53,589 bases of DNA from UBA6065 sp036565605 (GCA_036565605.1 DATCXV010000028.1:1-53589); one strand, 5' to 3'. Shown: positions 8,470 to 17,113, numbered from the stretch's first letter. The notes: generated by a model not told the origin, from the letters alone. Made by a program: numbers and translations.

Positions 8470-9762
8470 TCAGCCCACTGCTCGGATACTTCCTGCAACC
8501 TCCTTACCACTTCCAAGAGCACCTTCAACAGTTGCTGTTTCTTCTCCTGTATACATCGCTTCGCCCGCAAAGAAAACAGTGTTATCTACCGGCTCTGCAA
8601 GTCTCTCATAAGCATCTGCTGTATCCATTGCTGTGTAGCTGTAGGCACCGAGAGCATAAGGGTCATTGGACCAGTTGATTATTTTCCAAGTCTCAATTTG
8701 GTTTCTCAAAAATTCCTTATCGACAGTAAACGTGTTTGCGAGAGCCAAAATACCCAAGTCAAGTAGCTCGTCATCAGATAAGTTCTTATTCTTTTCTACA
8801 TTTGGTCCTGCCATCCAACCCACCATTACATTTGTTTCGATAGGATATTGAGTCCACCAAGCGGTGAAGTCGTCATTACAGAGGGCAAAAGAAAGTTTTG
8901 AGAGATCATTAGGGGTGGCTTTCTTCCACCACTGACTTTTGAATTTGATAAGCAACTTAATTGCTGATCCATAGCCGATCTTAGGAGCAAGAGCTATTTT
9001 CTCTGAAATATCAGGGGTGAATTCGATGCTTTTAAGGACCGGCAAAGGTACAGTAACTATGACCTTAGCGGCTTCAAAAGATTTATTAGAAGTTTTTACA
9101 ATAACTTTTCCTATAGTGGATTCAATTGATACTACTGGGCTATTAAAAATAATTTCTCCATTATTTCCTTCAATCTCTTTCTTGAGAAAGTTGAGAAGAG
9201 CTCCATAGCCTTCCTTTATCCAACCGTCAGCATGATACTTTTTACCAAACCAAACGCTCTTTAGGGTGAAAGTACTTACCCTGCGAGGATCTGCTGCCTC
9301 ATAACCCTCCACCATCTTTAAAATAGAGTTTCTAAGACTTGCATATTCTTCTGTTCCAAAATGAGTTTCAAGAAATTCAGCAATGGAAACATCACTCTCT
9401 AATTTCTCGAGTTTTTCCTTAAGTATTTGATTTCCTTCAATAAAAGATTTGTGCAGTGCAAGCGGACCATTGCGTGTAGCCCACACCTCTCCATCCTCTG
9501 ATTCGGGCACGAATGTAAGTCCGGCTTCTTGTATCAGAGCTTTGGTAACTGGAGCTTCACCATGAACGAATTCACCACCTCCTTGAGCTGGATAGCCAAA
9601 ATCCGCCTCGCTAAGTGGCATGATTCTACCTCCGATTCGATCTCGGGCTTCTAGGATAATTATTTTCTTTCCGGTCTTAGCAAGTTCTCGGGCCGCCATT
9701 AGTCCCGAGGCACCAGCTCCGACAATCAAGACATCCGTCTGAGTTGCAACAGCATTCTTCAT
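8470..9762 (-). CDS. FAD-dependent amine oxidase family protein
   Basis: 430 residues from MKNAVATQ. The N-terminus carries the dinucleotide fold VLIVGAGASGLMAARELA, followed by the acidic residue in ILEARDRIGGR, the standard FAD-binding start of the flavin monoamine oxidase / phytoene desaturase superfamily. The C-terminal FAD motif is FFAGEAMYTGEETATVEGAL. The family oxidises amines or related substrates with flavin and oxygen; the substrate is not predictable. The start at 9762 comes 4 bases after the stop of the hydrolase upstream; a start at 9792 would overlap it. The gene is A+T-richer than most neighbours and its 3' end runs into the recombinase remnant, consistent with acquired cargo. 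Confidence 0.85.
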   Translation of the reverse strand: MKNAVATQTDVLIVGAGASGLMAARELAKTGKKIIILEARDRIGGRIMPLSEADFGYPAQGGGEFVHGEAPVTKALIQEAGLTFVPESEDGEVWATRNGPLALHKSFIEGNQILKEKLEKLESDVSIAEFLETHFGTEEYASLRNSILKMVEGYEAADPRRVSTFTLKSVWFGKKYHADGWIKEGYGALLNFLKKEIEGNNGEIIFNSPVVSIESTIGKVIVKTSNKSFEAAKVIVTVPLPVLKSIEFTPDISEKIALAPKIGYGSAIKLLIKFKSQWWKKATPNDLSKLSFALCNDDFTAWWTQYPIETNVMVGWMAGPNVEKNKNLSDDELLDLGILALANTFTVDKEFLRNQIETWKIINWSNDPYALGAYSYTAMDTADAYERLAEPVDNTVFFAGEAMYTGEETATVEGALGSGKEVAGSIRAVG

Positions 9763-9766
9763 ATAT

Positions 9767-10399
9767 TTAAAACTCTCTAGAGTCTCCCTCAATCATAACC
9801 ACAAATTCAATTCCTTGGGGCTCTAGCACTTTTGCTGGCAGTACATGAGCTGACCCGAAACGAGTACCATCGTGTACAGGAAAAGCCTTCTTTGGTTTAA
9901 GTAAAAGTGCATAATCAATTGCCTCACTCAATTTCATCCAAGGACCAGATACCGGCAGTGCTAAAACTTCTACTGATCTTTCCGGATTGGTGAAGGCATC
10001 ACCTGGATACCAGAGTTTGTTTTCAATAAAGAAACCGAGGTTTGAAGAGAGCGGGATAGTGCTATGCATTTGTGCATGCTTCTCACCAATACCATCAACT
10101 GAAATCTCTCCGAGCATCACTTTATCTCCATGATTAACCTGGGTATGTTTTATACCTTCTTTTGTAAGGAGTTCACTTACAGAATTATTTGTATAAATAA
10201 TTGCTTGAGGATTTTTCTCCAAAATTACCTTGAGTGATTCAAGATGGTAGTGGTCTTGGTGTTCATGAGTAAAAAGAATGTAATCAATGTCCTCAAGTTT
10301 GGAGTGTGATTCAACTGTATAGCTTCCAGGGTCAGTGAGAACTCTCTTTCCTTTTGTTTCAATCAGGAGGCAACAATGGCCTAATTTAGTAATTTTCAT
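9767..10399 (-). CDS. MBL-fold metallo-hydrolase, UlaG-like
   Basis: 210 residues. The metal-binding signature FTHEHQDHYH (HxHxDH type) is near residue 47, with later histidines in GEKHAQMHS and FPVHDGTRFG and an aspartate in WYPGDAFTNP that can complete a two-metal site. It starts directly with a strand (MKITKLGHCCLLIET), as in the UlaG-like branch of the metallo-beta-lactamase superfamily. Substrate unknown. It lies first in a two-gene unit with the flavin oxidase and diverges from the GtrA gene. The A+T-rich composition resembles the oxidase. Confidence 0.88.
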   Translation of the reverse strand: MKITKLGHCCLLIETKGKRVLTDPGSYTVESHSKLEDIDYILFTHEHQDHYHLESLKVILEKNPQAIIYTNNSVSELLTKEGIKHTQVNHGDKVMLGEISVDGIGEKHAQMHSTIPLSSNLGFFIENKLWYPGDAFTNPERSVEVLALPVSGPWMKLSEAIDYALLLKPKKAFPVHDGTRFGSAHVLPAKVLEPQGIEFVVMIEGDSREF

Positions 10400-10481
10400 A
10401 ATATTGTCATTTTATCAATTTTATTGCCTTTTAGCCATTTTTGAGTAATATTCGAACCAGAACAAACAAAAGGAGCCAACA

Positions 10482-10883
10482 ATGCAAACCTCGCGCTTTA
10501 AACAAGCCGTGCGGTTCTGCATTGCAGGAGCCGCCGGTGTCATCGCCTACTACGGAGCTTTGTACGGACTTACGGAATATCTGGGAGTTTGGTACGTCGC
10601 TTCGGCAGTAATCGGGTTCATCCTGAACACCGGATTGAACTTTACACTTCAAAAATTCTGGACGTTCCAGAACAAAGAGACTGGGATGGTTGGACGGCAG
10701 CTCGTGCTGTATGTCCTCATGACGATTTCCTTCCTCATCGGCAACACAGTCTTTCTGTATCTCATGGTGCAGTATCTGCACATGTGGTACATCGGAGCCC
10801 AGATGATTCTCACAGTGGTCATTTCCATTCTGAGCTTCATCCTCTCTGGTCGAATCTTCAAAAACAAAAAGGAGAACACATGA
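10482..10883 (+). CDS. GtrA family membrane protein
   Basis: 133 residues with four membrane segments (about 14-34, 38-58, 74-96 and 102-122). The opening QAVRFCIAGAAGVIAYYGALYGL and the central N-F-x-x-x-K-x-W-T-F pattern (NFTLQKFWTF) are typical of the GtrA/DPMS flippase-like family, which helps move polyprenyl-linked sugars across the membrane. A strong Shine-Dalgarno AAAGGAG precedes the ATG. The stop overlaps the next ATG (ATGA), so the TIM-barrel gene is translationally coupled. Richer in G+C than the oxidase and hydrolase, so the island is a composite. Confidence 0.85.
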   Translation: MQTSRFKQAVRFCIAGAAGVIAYYGALYGLTEYLGVWYVASAVIGFILNTGLNFTLQKFWTFQNKETGMVGRQLVLYVLMTISFLIGNTVFLYLMVQYLHMWYIGAQMILTVVISILSFILSGRIFKNKKENT

Positions 10884-11662
10884 ACACACGCCCGTACGTC
10901 GGTATCACCGACTTCACCAGTTTCGAGCAGGTGACAAAAATGCTCGAGGTGTTCCGGAGACACAGACAGCCGGATTCCAAGCGACAGCTTCACATCGGTG
11001 TCATGATGAGCTACAAGACGCTCAATGGCATCGAGACCAAGTGGTCGAAGGCCTTCCCGCCAAAGGAAACGATTGCTAGCATCTTCGGTCTGACCGACGA
11101 CGCTGACGATCTCTACTACTGCCTGCACTACGCCGACTACGATCACGACACCAAGTTCACAGACTTGGCGCGAGGGATCGAATACGCCGGACCATGGGTC
11201 AATGCCGTCCAACTCGACATGCCTTGGCCTGATCCTGGAGTGGTTGCAAGTGGCGTTCACACGTCGCGCAAGCAGATCGAAGTCATCCTCCAGGTCGGCA
11301 AGCGGTCCATCGAGGAAGCCAACGACGATCCTGCGGAAGTCGTGCGTCGTCTGGAAGATTACGAAGGAGTGATCCATCGTGTGCTTCTCGACAAGAGCAT
11401 GGGACGTGGCCTCGGCATGGATGCAGTCGGCCTCATTCCGTTTGCACGGGCGATCAAGGAACGGTTTCCGAACCTTGGTCTCGTCGCTGCAGGCGGCCTC
11501 GGGCCCGACAGCATCGGTCTGGTCGAACCCCTCGTCAAAGAGTTTCCTGATCTCTCGATCGACGCCCAAGGAAAACTCCGGCCGAGCGGAAATGCCCTCG
11601 ATCCGATTGATTGGGATATGGCAGGTGCCTATCTCGTCAAAGCTCTGGAGCTCTTGAAGTGA
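10880..11662 (+). CDS. TIM-barrel protein resembling phosphoribosylanthranilate isomerase
   Basis: 260 residues from the ATG that overlaps the GtrA stop; GGAG lies 6 bases before it. The strand-loop pattern VGITDFTSFEQV, VQLDMPW, VLLDKSMGRGLGMD, LVAAGGLGPDSI and LSIDAQGKLRP follows the order of the TrpF fold, where GG(L)xP(E/D)N binds phosphate. The exact TrpF motifs are not kept, so a true isomerase is not claimed; no other trp gene is near. Alternatives are other ribulose-phosphate-binding barrels. A strong terminator follows directly. Confidence 0.65.
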   Translation: MNTRPYVGITDFTSFEQVTKMLEVFRRHRQPDSKRQLHIGVMMSYKTLNGIETKWSKAFPPKETIASIFGLTDDADDLYYCLHYADYDHDTKFTDLARGIEYAGPWVNAVQLDMPWPDPGVVASGVHTSRKQIEVILQVGKRSIEEANDDPAEVVRRLEDYEGVIHRVLLDKSMGRGLGMDAVGLIPFARAIKERFPNLGLVAAGGLGPDSIGLVEPLVKEFPDLSIDAQGKLRPSGNALDPIDWDMAGAYLVKALELLK

Positions 11663-11672
11663 CGCTCAACAC

Positions 11673-11716
11673 AAAGCCCCGTTTCGTGGACCAACCACGG
11701 GACGGGGACTTTTTTA
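11673..11716 (+). terminator. Terminator after TIM-barrel gene
   Basis: Stem AGCCCCGT / ACGGGG-A-CT with an inner CGTGG / CCACG extension, followed by T6. It ends the gtrA-TIM-barrel unit. Confidence 0.85.
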
Positions 11717-11774
11717 TTTTCTAAACAGTTATCGGCCTGACCAAATTTGTAGATCCCATCTTTCAAGTTTGGGA

Positions 11775-11826
11775 TATAATGATATTCACTTGTGGTGCGG
11801 AAATAAGTTGTTATTTCGTCCACCAC
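11775..11826 (+). promoter_or_regulatory. TATAAT box and hairpin of unknown role before the right repeat
   Basis: TATAAT at 11775-11780 would start a transcript near 11787. It would contain a hairpin with outer arms GTGGTG / CACCAC and inner arms AAATAA / TTATTT (about 11792-11826), then the right copy of the 16-bp repeat, then a terminator. This could be a short RNA of about 110 bases or part of an attachment site. The only reading frame across it (minus strand, 79 codons) shows no recognisable domain. Confidence 0.35.
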
Positions 11827-11827
11827 G

Positions 11828-11843
11828 CGGAGCCCAACTGACA
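11828..11843 (+). repeat. Direct repeat, right copy (putative attR core)
   Basis: Identical over 16 bases to 8197-8212 (CGGAGCCCAACTGACA). No tRNA body precedes it here, so it is a copy of the tRNA end and flank only. Confidence 0.55.
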
Positions 11844-11852
11844 CAATAAGCC

Positions 11853-11894
11853 AAAAATGAAAAGACATCCTTCAAAGGATGTCTTTTCATTTTT
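11853..11894. terminator. 20-bp perfect inverted repeat, bidirectional terminator
   Basis: Arms AAAAATGAAAAGACATCCTT and its exact complement with a 2-base centre, ending in T5. It sits right after the right repeat, where the original terminator of tRNA-Asn would be expected before integration. It ends 2 bases before the -10 box of the next gene. Confidence 0.75.
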
Positions 11895-11908
11895 GATATA
11901 CTTACCGC

Positions 11909-12337
11909 ATGGCAACAATACATTCTTGGATCAACTTCAACGGTAACGCCGAAGAAGCGTTTACGTTTTATAAATCGATATTCGGCGGCGAATGCACGAA
12001 AATTGTCCGCTTCAAAGATCTCGCAAGCTCACAGTTGCCAGTATCGGATGCAGATGCGGAGAAACTCATGCGGATCGCCTTGCCGATCGGGAAGAATGGC
12101 ATGCTGTTTGCAAACGACGTGCCTTCATTCATGGGCAAGACAAATGAACATGAGAATCGAAGCAAGATCCTGGTTAATGCTGAAACCAAAGAAGAAGCAG
12201 ATGCTATCTTCAACGGTCTTTCAGAAGGAGGAGAAGTCGAGGCTCCGATGAGCGAAGGGGGATGGGGCGCATATTTTGGCATGCTCAGAGACAAATACGG
12301 CATCGAGTGGATGATTGAATTCTCGGCTGCTCAATAG
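11909..12337 (+). CDS. VOC superfamily protein, PhnB-like
   Basis: 142 residues. IHSWINFNGNAEEAFTFYKSIFGGE opens the fold as in PhnB / 3-demethylubiquinone-9 3-methyltransferase-like members of the vicinal oxygen chelate superfamily, and the end WGAYFGMLRDKYGIEWMIEF has the family's closing pattern. The biochemical role of PhnB-like proteins is mostly unknown. TATACT at 11897-11902 (extended, TGA-TATACT) stands 6 bases before the ATG and there is no Shine-Dalgarno, so the message is probably leaderless. It is followed by a second VOC protein with its own -10. Confidence 0.85.
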   Translation: MATIHSWINFNGNAEEAFTFYKSIFGGECTKIVRFKDLASSQLPVSDADAEKLMRIALPIGKNGMLFANDVPSFMGKTNEHENRSKILVNAETKEEADAIFNGLSEGGEVEAPMSEGGWGAYFGMLRDKYGIEWMIEFSAAQ

Positions 12338-12355
12338 CTCAGCTATATTTAAACA

Positions 12356-12799
12356 ATGGCAATCAAAAGAATGGACCACGTCAGTGTTGTCGTTGAAGAT
12401 CTTGAAGCGGCTATCGCTTTTTTCACCGAGCTTGGTCTGCGTGAGGAAGGCAAGACATCGGTCGAAGGTCCGTGGGTGGATCGCATCAACAATATCGAGG
12501 GTGTTCAGGTTGATATCGTCATGATGATTACTCCGGACGGACACGGACGACTCGAGCTTACAAAATTCCGCAATCCAAAACTGGTAAAGATTGATCCGGT
12601 GGTCGCACCGCCTAATGCGCTGGGACTTCGCAGTGTCATGTTTACGGTTGAAAATGTGGACGACACGGTTGCGCATATGCGTGCACATGGCGCCGAACTT
12701 GTTGGCGAAATAGTTCAGTATGAAAACATGTATCGGCTTTGTTATATGCGAGGTCCGGGCGGCATCATCGTGTCGTTGGCCCAGGAGCTTTTCAATTAG
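12356..12799 (+). CDS. VOC family (glyoxalase/bleomycin-resistance-like) protein
   Basis: 147 residues. MDHVSVVVEDLEAAIAFFTELGL and the paired second module (LRSVMFTVENVDDTVAHMRAHG, then MRGPGGIIVSLAQEL) show the two beta-alpha-beta-beta-beta repeats of the glyoxalase I / dioxygenase fold. Possible metal ligands are His8, Glu in LELTKF and Glu in LAQEL. Substrate unknown; lactoylglutathione lyase-like or thiol-detoxifying roles are possible. TATATT at 12344-12349 lies 6 bases before the ATG, so it is probably separately transcribed and leaderless. Confidence 0.85.
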   Translation: MAIKRMDHVSVVVEDLEAAIAFFTELGLREEGKTSVEGPWVDRINNIEGVQVDIVMMITPDGHGRLELTKFRNPKLVKIDPVVAPPNALGLRSVMFTVENVDDTVAHMRAHGAELVGEIVQYENMYRLCYMRGPGGIIVSLAQELFN

Positions 12800-12876
12800 A
12801 TTCTGAATACGCCAGAGCCGGTTTTTGCGTAATAGCCGTGATGGGATTATCTGTGGTTCTTATATATTTCAAAATC

Positions 12877-13017
12877 ATGGCTATAACTGATAAAGACGTA
12901 CGCGATTCAGAAGAAAAGGCTGACGACGCAGAGCAGGGTGCAAAAGAAGCACGTGCTGATGAAGCGCAGACTCGTGCCGATCAGGCTCACGAAAAGGCAG
13001 ATGAGAACAAGGAATAG
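12877..13017 (+). CDS. Small charged alpha-helical peptide (46 residues)
   Basis: Starts MAITDKDVRDSEEKADDAEQ and is almost wholly Ala, Glu, Asp, Lys, Gln and Arg, with alanines recurring every 3-4 residues (KADDAEQGAKEARADEAQTRAD), as in a single amphipathic helix or coiled coil. TATATT at 12863-12868 lies 8 bases before the ATG. A longer in-frame start at 12739 would overlap the VOC gene and is less likely. Function unknown; it lies between the VOC pair and the giant Ig-repeat protein. Confidence 0.55.
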   Translation: MAITDKDVRDSEEKADDAEQGAKEARADEAQTRADQAHEKADENKE

Positions 13018-13028
13018 AGAGGGAGCGT

Positions 13029-13062
13029 ATATGGTTATGAGCTTACCAGCTTTCAACCATAT
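13029..13062 (+). promoter_or_regulatory. Inverted repeat upstream of the Ig-repeat surface protein
   Basis: Arms ATATGGTT and AACCATAT (8 bp), with an inner AGC/GCT pair, end 9 bases before the ATG at 13072. It could be a 5' leader hairpin or an operator. No clear -10 box is seen nearer to the start. Confidence 0.45.
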
Positions 13063-13071
13063 CAACTTTTT

Positions 13072-16000
13072 ATGTACCACATTTTTTCTTCTGCGCCCTT
13101 TCGGGCGGCAAGAAAGGGACTTTCCGCAGTCTCGATTCTTGCTCTCTTTCTGTTTGCCGCGGGCGGCGCGCCTTTGGGATTATCGATCCCGATTGCGTAC
13201 GCGAATAACGGAATTGCTGTTTCAGTAACTCCGAATACGGGCACGCTTTCGGCCGGTGACGCGCTCACGGTCGACATGACTGTTTCTCTTGATCCGAATG
13301 ACACCAATCCGATTACTTCACCGTCATGTCTTATAAACGGAGTCGATGTAGCGAACACGTTTACGAATCTTACTTCGGGAACCGATGGTCACTTTAGGTT
13401 CACCTACAACGTAGGCGAGAGTGATACTGATCGTGCTGCCGGACAGGTTCCGATTGATTGTACTTTGCATCAGACAGGCACTGTGACGATCACTGGATTT
13501 GATGATGGCAATACAGTTGCTATCGACGCTGTTCCTGATTCTACGGGTGGAGACGAAGGAGGTGATACAGGCGGCACAGGTGATGACACTGGCGGCACGG
13601 TGACTCCGGGTGCTGATGGCATCGCTACTTATTCTGTTCCAGGTTCGGGTACGCTTACGCCTGGACAGTCTATGGAAGTGCACATGGAAGTTGCGCTTGA
13701 TGCAAACGATACTAATCCGGTCACTTCACCGTCGTGTCTGGTGAATGGAGTCGATGTAGCAAACACGTTCACGAATCTCACTTCAGGAACCGATGGTCAC
13801 TTCAAGTTCACCTATACCGTAGGTGAAAGTGATACTGATCGTGCGGCAGGCCAAGTTCCGATCAACTGTACATTGGCACAGACAGGTTCAGTTACGGTAA
13901 CAAGCTTCGATCAAAGCGATGTTGCAATTGATGCGGGCACGGATGGCACGGGAACAACGACGCCTCCGGGCGGGGAAGTTGGTGGCGGTTCGACCCCGAC
14001 ATTGGCCGGCTTCTCGGTTTCGCCTTCGACAGGCTCGATTCATGCGGGCGATACGGCAACCATTACGATTGTCGAGACCAACGGATTGACCGACCTTTCT
14101 GTAGCGGGCTCATGTAAAGTGAATGTTCGCGATGTTGGTTCGACGTTGCAGAGTTTGGGCAACGGTTCATACACGCTTACCTATACTGTCGACCCGTCTG
14201 ATGGCGAGCGTCCGGCTGGCATACTGCCGATCGATTGTACCTTGGGTAATGATGATGGCACTTTCTTGGTTCACCACCCATGGACGGATGGTAATACCTT
14301 GGCGGTTGACACGAACGGAGATGGAACCATCGACAACGGAGAAAATATGCTGGGCTTCACGGTTATGGCAAATCCGTCTTCGGGCACGCTTCATGATGGT
14401 GACAGTATGCAGGTTTCGATGCAGGATCCGCTTCCATCGGGCGATGTAGTCATTGGATCTGAAGGATGTCTGGTTAATGGCGTTAATGTTGCAGGAAGTT
14501 ATGCGTATCAGGGTAATGGCTTGTACACCGTTTCGTATACCGTTGGAGCAAGCGATACGCCGCGCGCAGCCGGAGAGACTCCGATTGCATGTACTTTGCA
14601 GAATTCGACCGGCTCGGTCCATCTGCACACCTTTACTGACAACAACACGGTAGCGATTGAACCGACTGGTTCGTCGACTCCATCAGGTGGAGATGAAGGC
14701 GGCACAGGCACAACCACACCTCCGACCAATGGTTCGTGGTTTGGTACAGTAAATGCAGTTCCAGAGACGGGAACGCTTGGTGTTGGTCAGAATCTTGAAA
14801 TCCACTTCTACACGGATCCGCAACAGAACGATCTGACCCTGAACGGTGCATGTACGGTCAATGGCGTCGATGTCTCGGGAAGTTTTGCGAATCTGACAGA
14901 TGGCCAGTACCGCACGATCTATACTGTCGGTGCAAGTGATACGGCGCGTGCAGCGGGCACGGTTCCGGTACTCTGTAACTTCCAGAATGGATCAGGTGCA
15001 ACTACGACGGTTTCGGCATTCACGGTTGCGAACTCGGTAGCAATCGATCCGACCATAGGAGGAGATAACGGCGGCAATACGGGTGGTGACAACGGTGGTA
15101 ATGACAACGGCACAACCACTCCGCCTGGTGACGACAACGGCACCACGACGCCTTCGGCCTCGTACTCGATCAATCAAGTATCGGCGAATCCCAACTTCGG
15201 TGCTTTGGACGTAGGTGATTTGCTTGAAGTCTATATGCACGAAAATAGCGGCGCGGATAACATGACGCTTGCTGGCGCATGTACGGTGAATAATGTTGAT
15301 GTCTCGGGTACGTTCACGAATCTGACAAGTGGCTTTTACAAGGTAAGTTACACGGTCGATACAAACGACTCGAATCGCGCGGCGGGCCAGATTCCAGTGA
15401 ATTGTATTGTGGGCAAGGATGGTTCGAATGCGACCGCGTCGGCATTCACAGATGGCAACAGCACGTCGATTGATATTGCTCCGACGGGTGGTGACAACGG
15501 TGGTAATGACAACGGCACGACCACTCCGCCTGGCGGCGATAACACCGGCGATAACACGGGAGGAGATAACGGCGGCACTACTGGTGGTAACACCGGTGGA
15601 GAAAGCCAGATATCATCTACAACTCCGATTACACTTGCGGTTACGGCACAGCCAGGCTCGGGAACGCTTCATCAAGGTGCACATCTGTTCGTCCAATTCC
15701 AAGAATCGCACCAGATGAATGATCTTTCCTTGGGTGGTGCATGTACGGTAAACAATGTCTCGGTCGGTCCGTTAGAGAATATGGGTGGCGGTTTCTATCG
15801 CGTCGACTATACAATTGGCACCAGTGACGCTGATCGAAGTGCTGGTACGATCCCAGTTTCGTGTCTTATCCAGAACGGCTCTGGTACGACGACTCAGGTC
15901 TCGGCATTCACTGACGGTAACACCACGGCAATTGATGTTATGGACGACGGCACGGCCACGACTACACCGGAGGACAACGGCACAACCACTCCTTCGACCT

Positions 16001-17016
16001 CGACTCCGGCAGTGCTTGCAATTGATTCAATCAATCAGACGCGCGATACCGCAACATCGACCGACTCATTCTCGGCGGGTTGGGCATGGACCTTCAACAT
16101 CACTGTTCCGGATGACCAACCGGTCCTGCATGTGAAGTTTGGTGATTGGACGAAGGCAGGTGATGCTTCGACCACGATCCAGATGGAAAACAACATGCGC
16201 GTGTGGTCAGATCAAGCGGCGACGACCACTCCGTTCACACTGACTGCAGCGGGTGTCTATTCGGATCCGATGACCATCACGGGAGATTTGGATCCAAGCA
16301 CTCCGGGCAAGCAGATTGCACTTCAAGTTGAAATGCAAATTCCGGAAGGCAGCGCGGACGGTTCGTACGGTACATACTATGGCATCCAGACATCTGAAGA
16401 CGAAACGGTGTCGGAAACTCCAGATGGAACCTGGACTTATTCGGACGGATCGATCATTGGAACGTTTGCGATGACAGATGAAAACGCGGGCGGCTCGAAT
16501 GGTTCGAACAATGGACAGGAATCTTCTGATGGTTCAATGGTTACCTCGACCGAAGACAGGGGCGGTAGGAGTTTGGGCGGTCACCGCCATGCAGTAGGTG
16601 GAGGTTCAGGCGGTGTAAGTAGCACAGGAGGTACGGGCGGCATTACGCTCGTGAGTGATACTTCGGGCGGATCCGATCTCGGCGTGGGCGGCGGTTACGA
16701 TCCAGAGCTCGAGGCGTATCTGCAGGGTCTTAATGGTGGTGCAGGCACAGGCGTGGCAAACGGATCTGCTTCTGCAGATGGTGCAGTAAGTCCATCGGAT
16801 GCTGTGGCATTCAACAATAATGGAGTGTTTACGGTACCGACGGTTGCTGACACGGATTCGGGCAAGGCAGGCGCTTTGGCTGCGGTTGGCTCGATCCTGA
16901 CCTTGGGTACTGGCAAGGCGTGGGTAGCGGTCGCAACGACGGTCGCCCTGGTTGGGCTTATCGGTTACGGACTGACCTCGGCCTTCGCGTACCGAAGGAG
17001 CGAAGATATGTGGTAA
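13072..17016 (+). CDS. Giant Ig-like-repeat surface protein with signal peptide and C-terminal membrane anchor
   Basis: 1314 residues. A signal peptide (basic RAARKG, hydrophobic core, probable cleavage after AYA at 44) is followed by seven repeats of roughly 100 residues opening GxGTLxxGxxxxV. Each has exactly two cysteines in fixed places ([SAG]C-x-V/I-N-x-V-x-V and P-[IV]-x-C), so seven disulfides are likely; I see no cysteine elsewhere. Gly/Asn/Asp and TTTP linkers separate repeats. Between repeats 3 and 4 DTNGDGTIDNGE (nt 14308-14343) matches a 12-residue EF-hand calcium loop. A non-repeat beta domain (about 985-1110), a Gly/Ser stalk and a membrane segment (about 1284-1303) with tail RRSEDMW follow. 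This is the layout of a type I surface protein, perhaps an adhesin or S-layer-like coat. The shorter downstream frames offer no better start. Confidence 0.85.
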   Translation: MYHIFSSAPFRAARKGLSAVSILALFLFAAGGAPLGLSIPIAYANNGIAVSVTPNTGTLSAGDALTVDMTVSLDPNDTNPITSPSCLINGVDVANTFTNLTSGTDGHFRFTYNVGESDTDRAAGQVPIDCTLHQTGTVTITGFDDGNTVAIDAVPDSTGGDEGGDTGGTGDDTGGTVTPGADGIATYSVPGSGTLTPGQSMEVHMEVALDANDTNPVTSPSCLVNGVDVANTFTNLTSGTDGHFKFTYTVGESDTDRAAGQVPINCTLAQTGSVTVTSFDQSDVAIDAGTDGTGTTTPPGGEVGGGSTPTLAGFSVSPSTGSIHAGDTATITIVETNGLTDLSVAGSCKVNVRDVGSTLQSLGNGSYTLTYTVDPSDGERPAGILPIDCTLGNDDGTFLVHHPWTDGNTLAVDTNGDGTIDNGENMLGFTVMANPSSGTLHDGDSMQVSMQDPLPSGDVVIGSEGCLVNGVNVAGSYAYQGNGLYTVSYTVGASDTPRAAGETPIACTLQNSTGSVHLHTFTDNNTVAIEPTGSSTPSGGDEGGTGTTTPPTNGSWFGTVNAVPETGTLGVGQNLEIHFYTDPQQNDLTLNGACTVNGVDVSGSFANLTDGQYRTIYTVGASDTARAAGTVPVLCNFQNGSGATTTVSAFTVANSVAIDPTIGGDNGGNTGGDNGGNDNGTTTPPGDDNGTTTPSASYSINQVSANPNFGALDVGDLLEVYMHENSGADNMTLAGACTVNNVDVSGTFTNLTSGFYKVSYTVDTNDSNRAAGQIPVNCIVGKDGSNATASAFTDGNSTSIDIAPTGGDNGGNDNGTTTPPGGDNTGDNTGGDNGGTTGGNTGGESQISSTTPITLAVTAQPGSGTLHQGAHLFVQFQESHQMNDLSLGGACTVNNVSVGPLENMGGGFYRVDYTIGTSDADRSAGTIPVSCLIQNGSGTTTQVSAFTDGNTTAIDVMDDGTATTTPEDNGTTTPSTSTPAVLAIDSINQTRDTATSTDSFSAGWAWTFNITVPDDQPVLHVKFGDWTKAGDASTTIQMENNMRVWSDQAATTTPFTLTAAGVYSDPMTITGDLDPSTPGKQIALQVEMQIPEGSADGSYGTYYGIQTSEDETVSETPDGTWTYSDGSIIGTFAMTDENAGGSNGSNNGQESSDGSMVTSTEDRGGRSLGGHRHAVGGGSGGVSSTGGTGGITLVSDTSGGSDLGVGGGYDPELEAYLQGLNGGAGTGVANGSASADGAVSPSDAVAFNNNGVFTVPTVADTDSGKAGALAAVGSILTLGTGKAWVAVATTVALVGLIGYGLTSAFAYRRSEDMW

Positions 17017-17042
17017 TCGAACATAACAGGGAAAAGTAGATA

Positions 17043-17086
17043 GCGAAATCCGCTCTCCACAGGCGTGGTGGGGCGGATTTTGCTTT
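17043..17086 (+). terminator. Terminator after the Ig-repeat protein
   Basis: Stem AAATCCGC / GCGGATTT with an inner CCAC / GTGG pair, then TTGCTTT. It is close to the hpf promoter TATAAT at 17099-17104. Confidence 0.7.
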
Positions 17087-17113
17087 CAGATTGTCTGCTA
17101 TAATAAAAAACGT

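Larger units (their letters stand above)
8163..8490 (-). pseudogene. C-terminal remnant of a serine site-specific recombinase
   Basis: The residues EQTFDFACYAYIWYANGD and KRAILACLGSNLTIS match the C-terminal zone typical of large serine recombinases (resolvase family) in CPR genomes; the catalytic N-terminal domain and the recombinase domain are missing. The last residues (GSNLRPIA) are the antisense reading of the tRNA-Asn T arm, so the frame runs straight into the tRNA. Upstream, the frame merges into the 3' end of the amine oxidase gene (stop at 8470), which suggests that cargo replaced the front of the recombinase gene; the 8490 boundary is approximate. It is taken to mark one end of an element integrated into the tRNA. 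Certainly not a functional recombinase as it stands. Confidence 0.65.

Noticed and set aside
11786..11843. Second tRNA at the right repeat
   Set aside because: Only the last five tRNA bases and the flank are repeated; no D, anticodon or T arm can be formed.
13561..15610. CRISPR-like short repeats (GGTGGTGACAACGG type)
   Set aside because: They encode Gly/Asn/Asp/Thr linkers in a continuous reading frame; no equal spacers and no cas genes.
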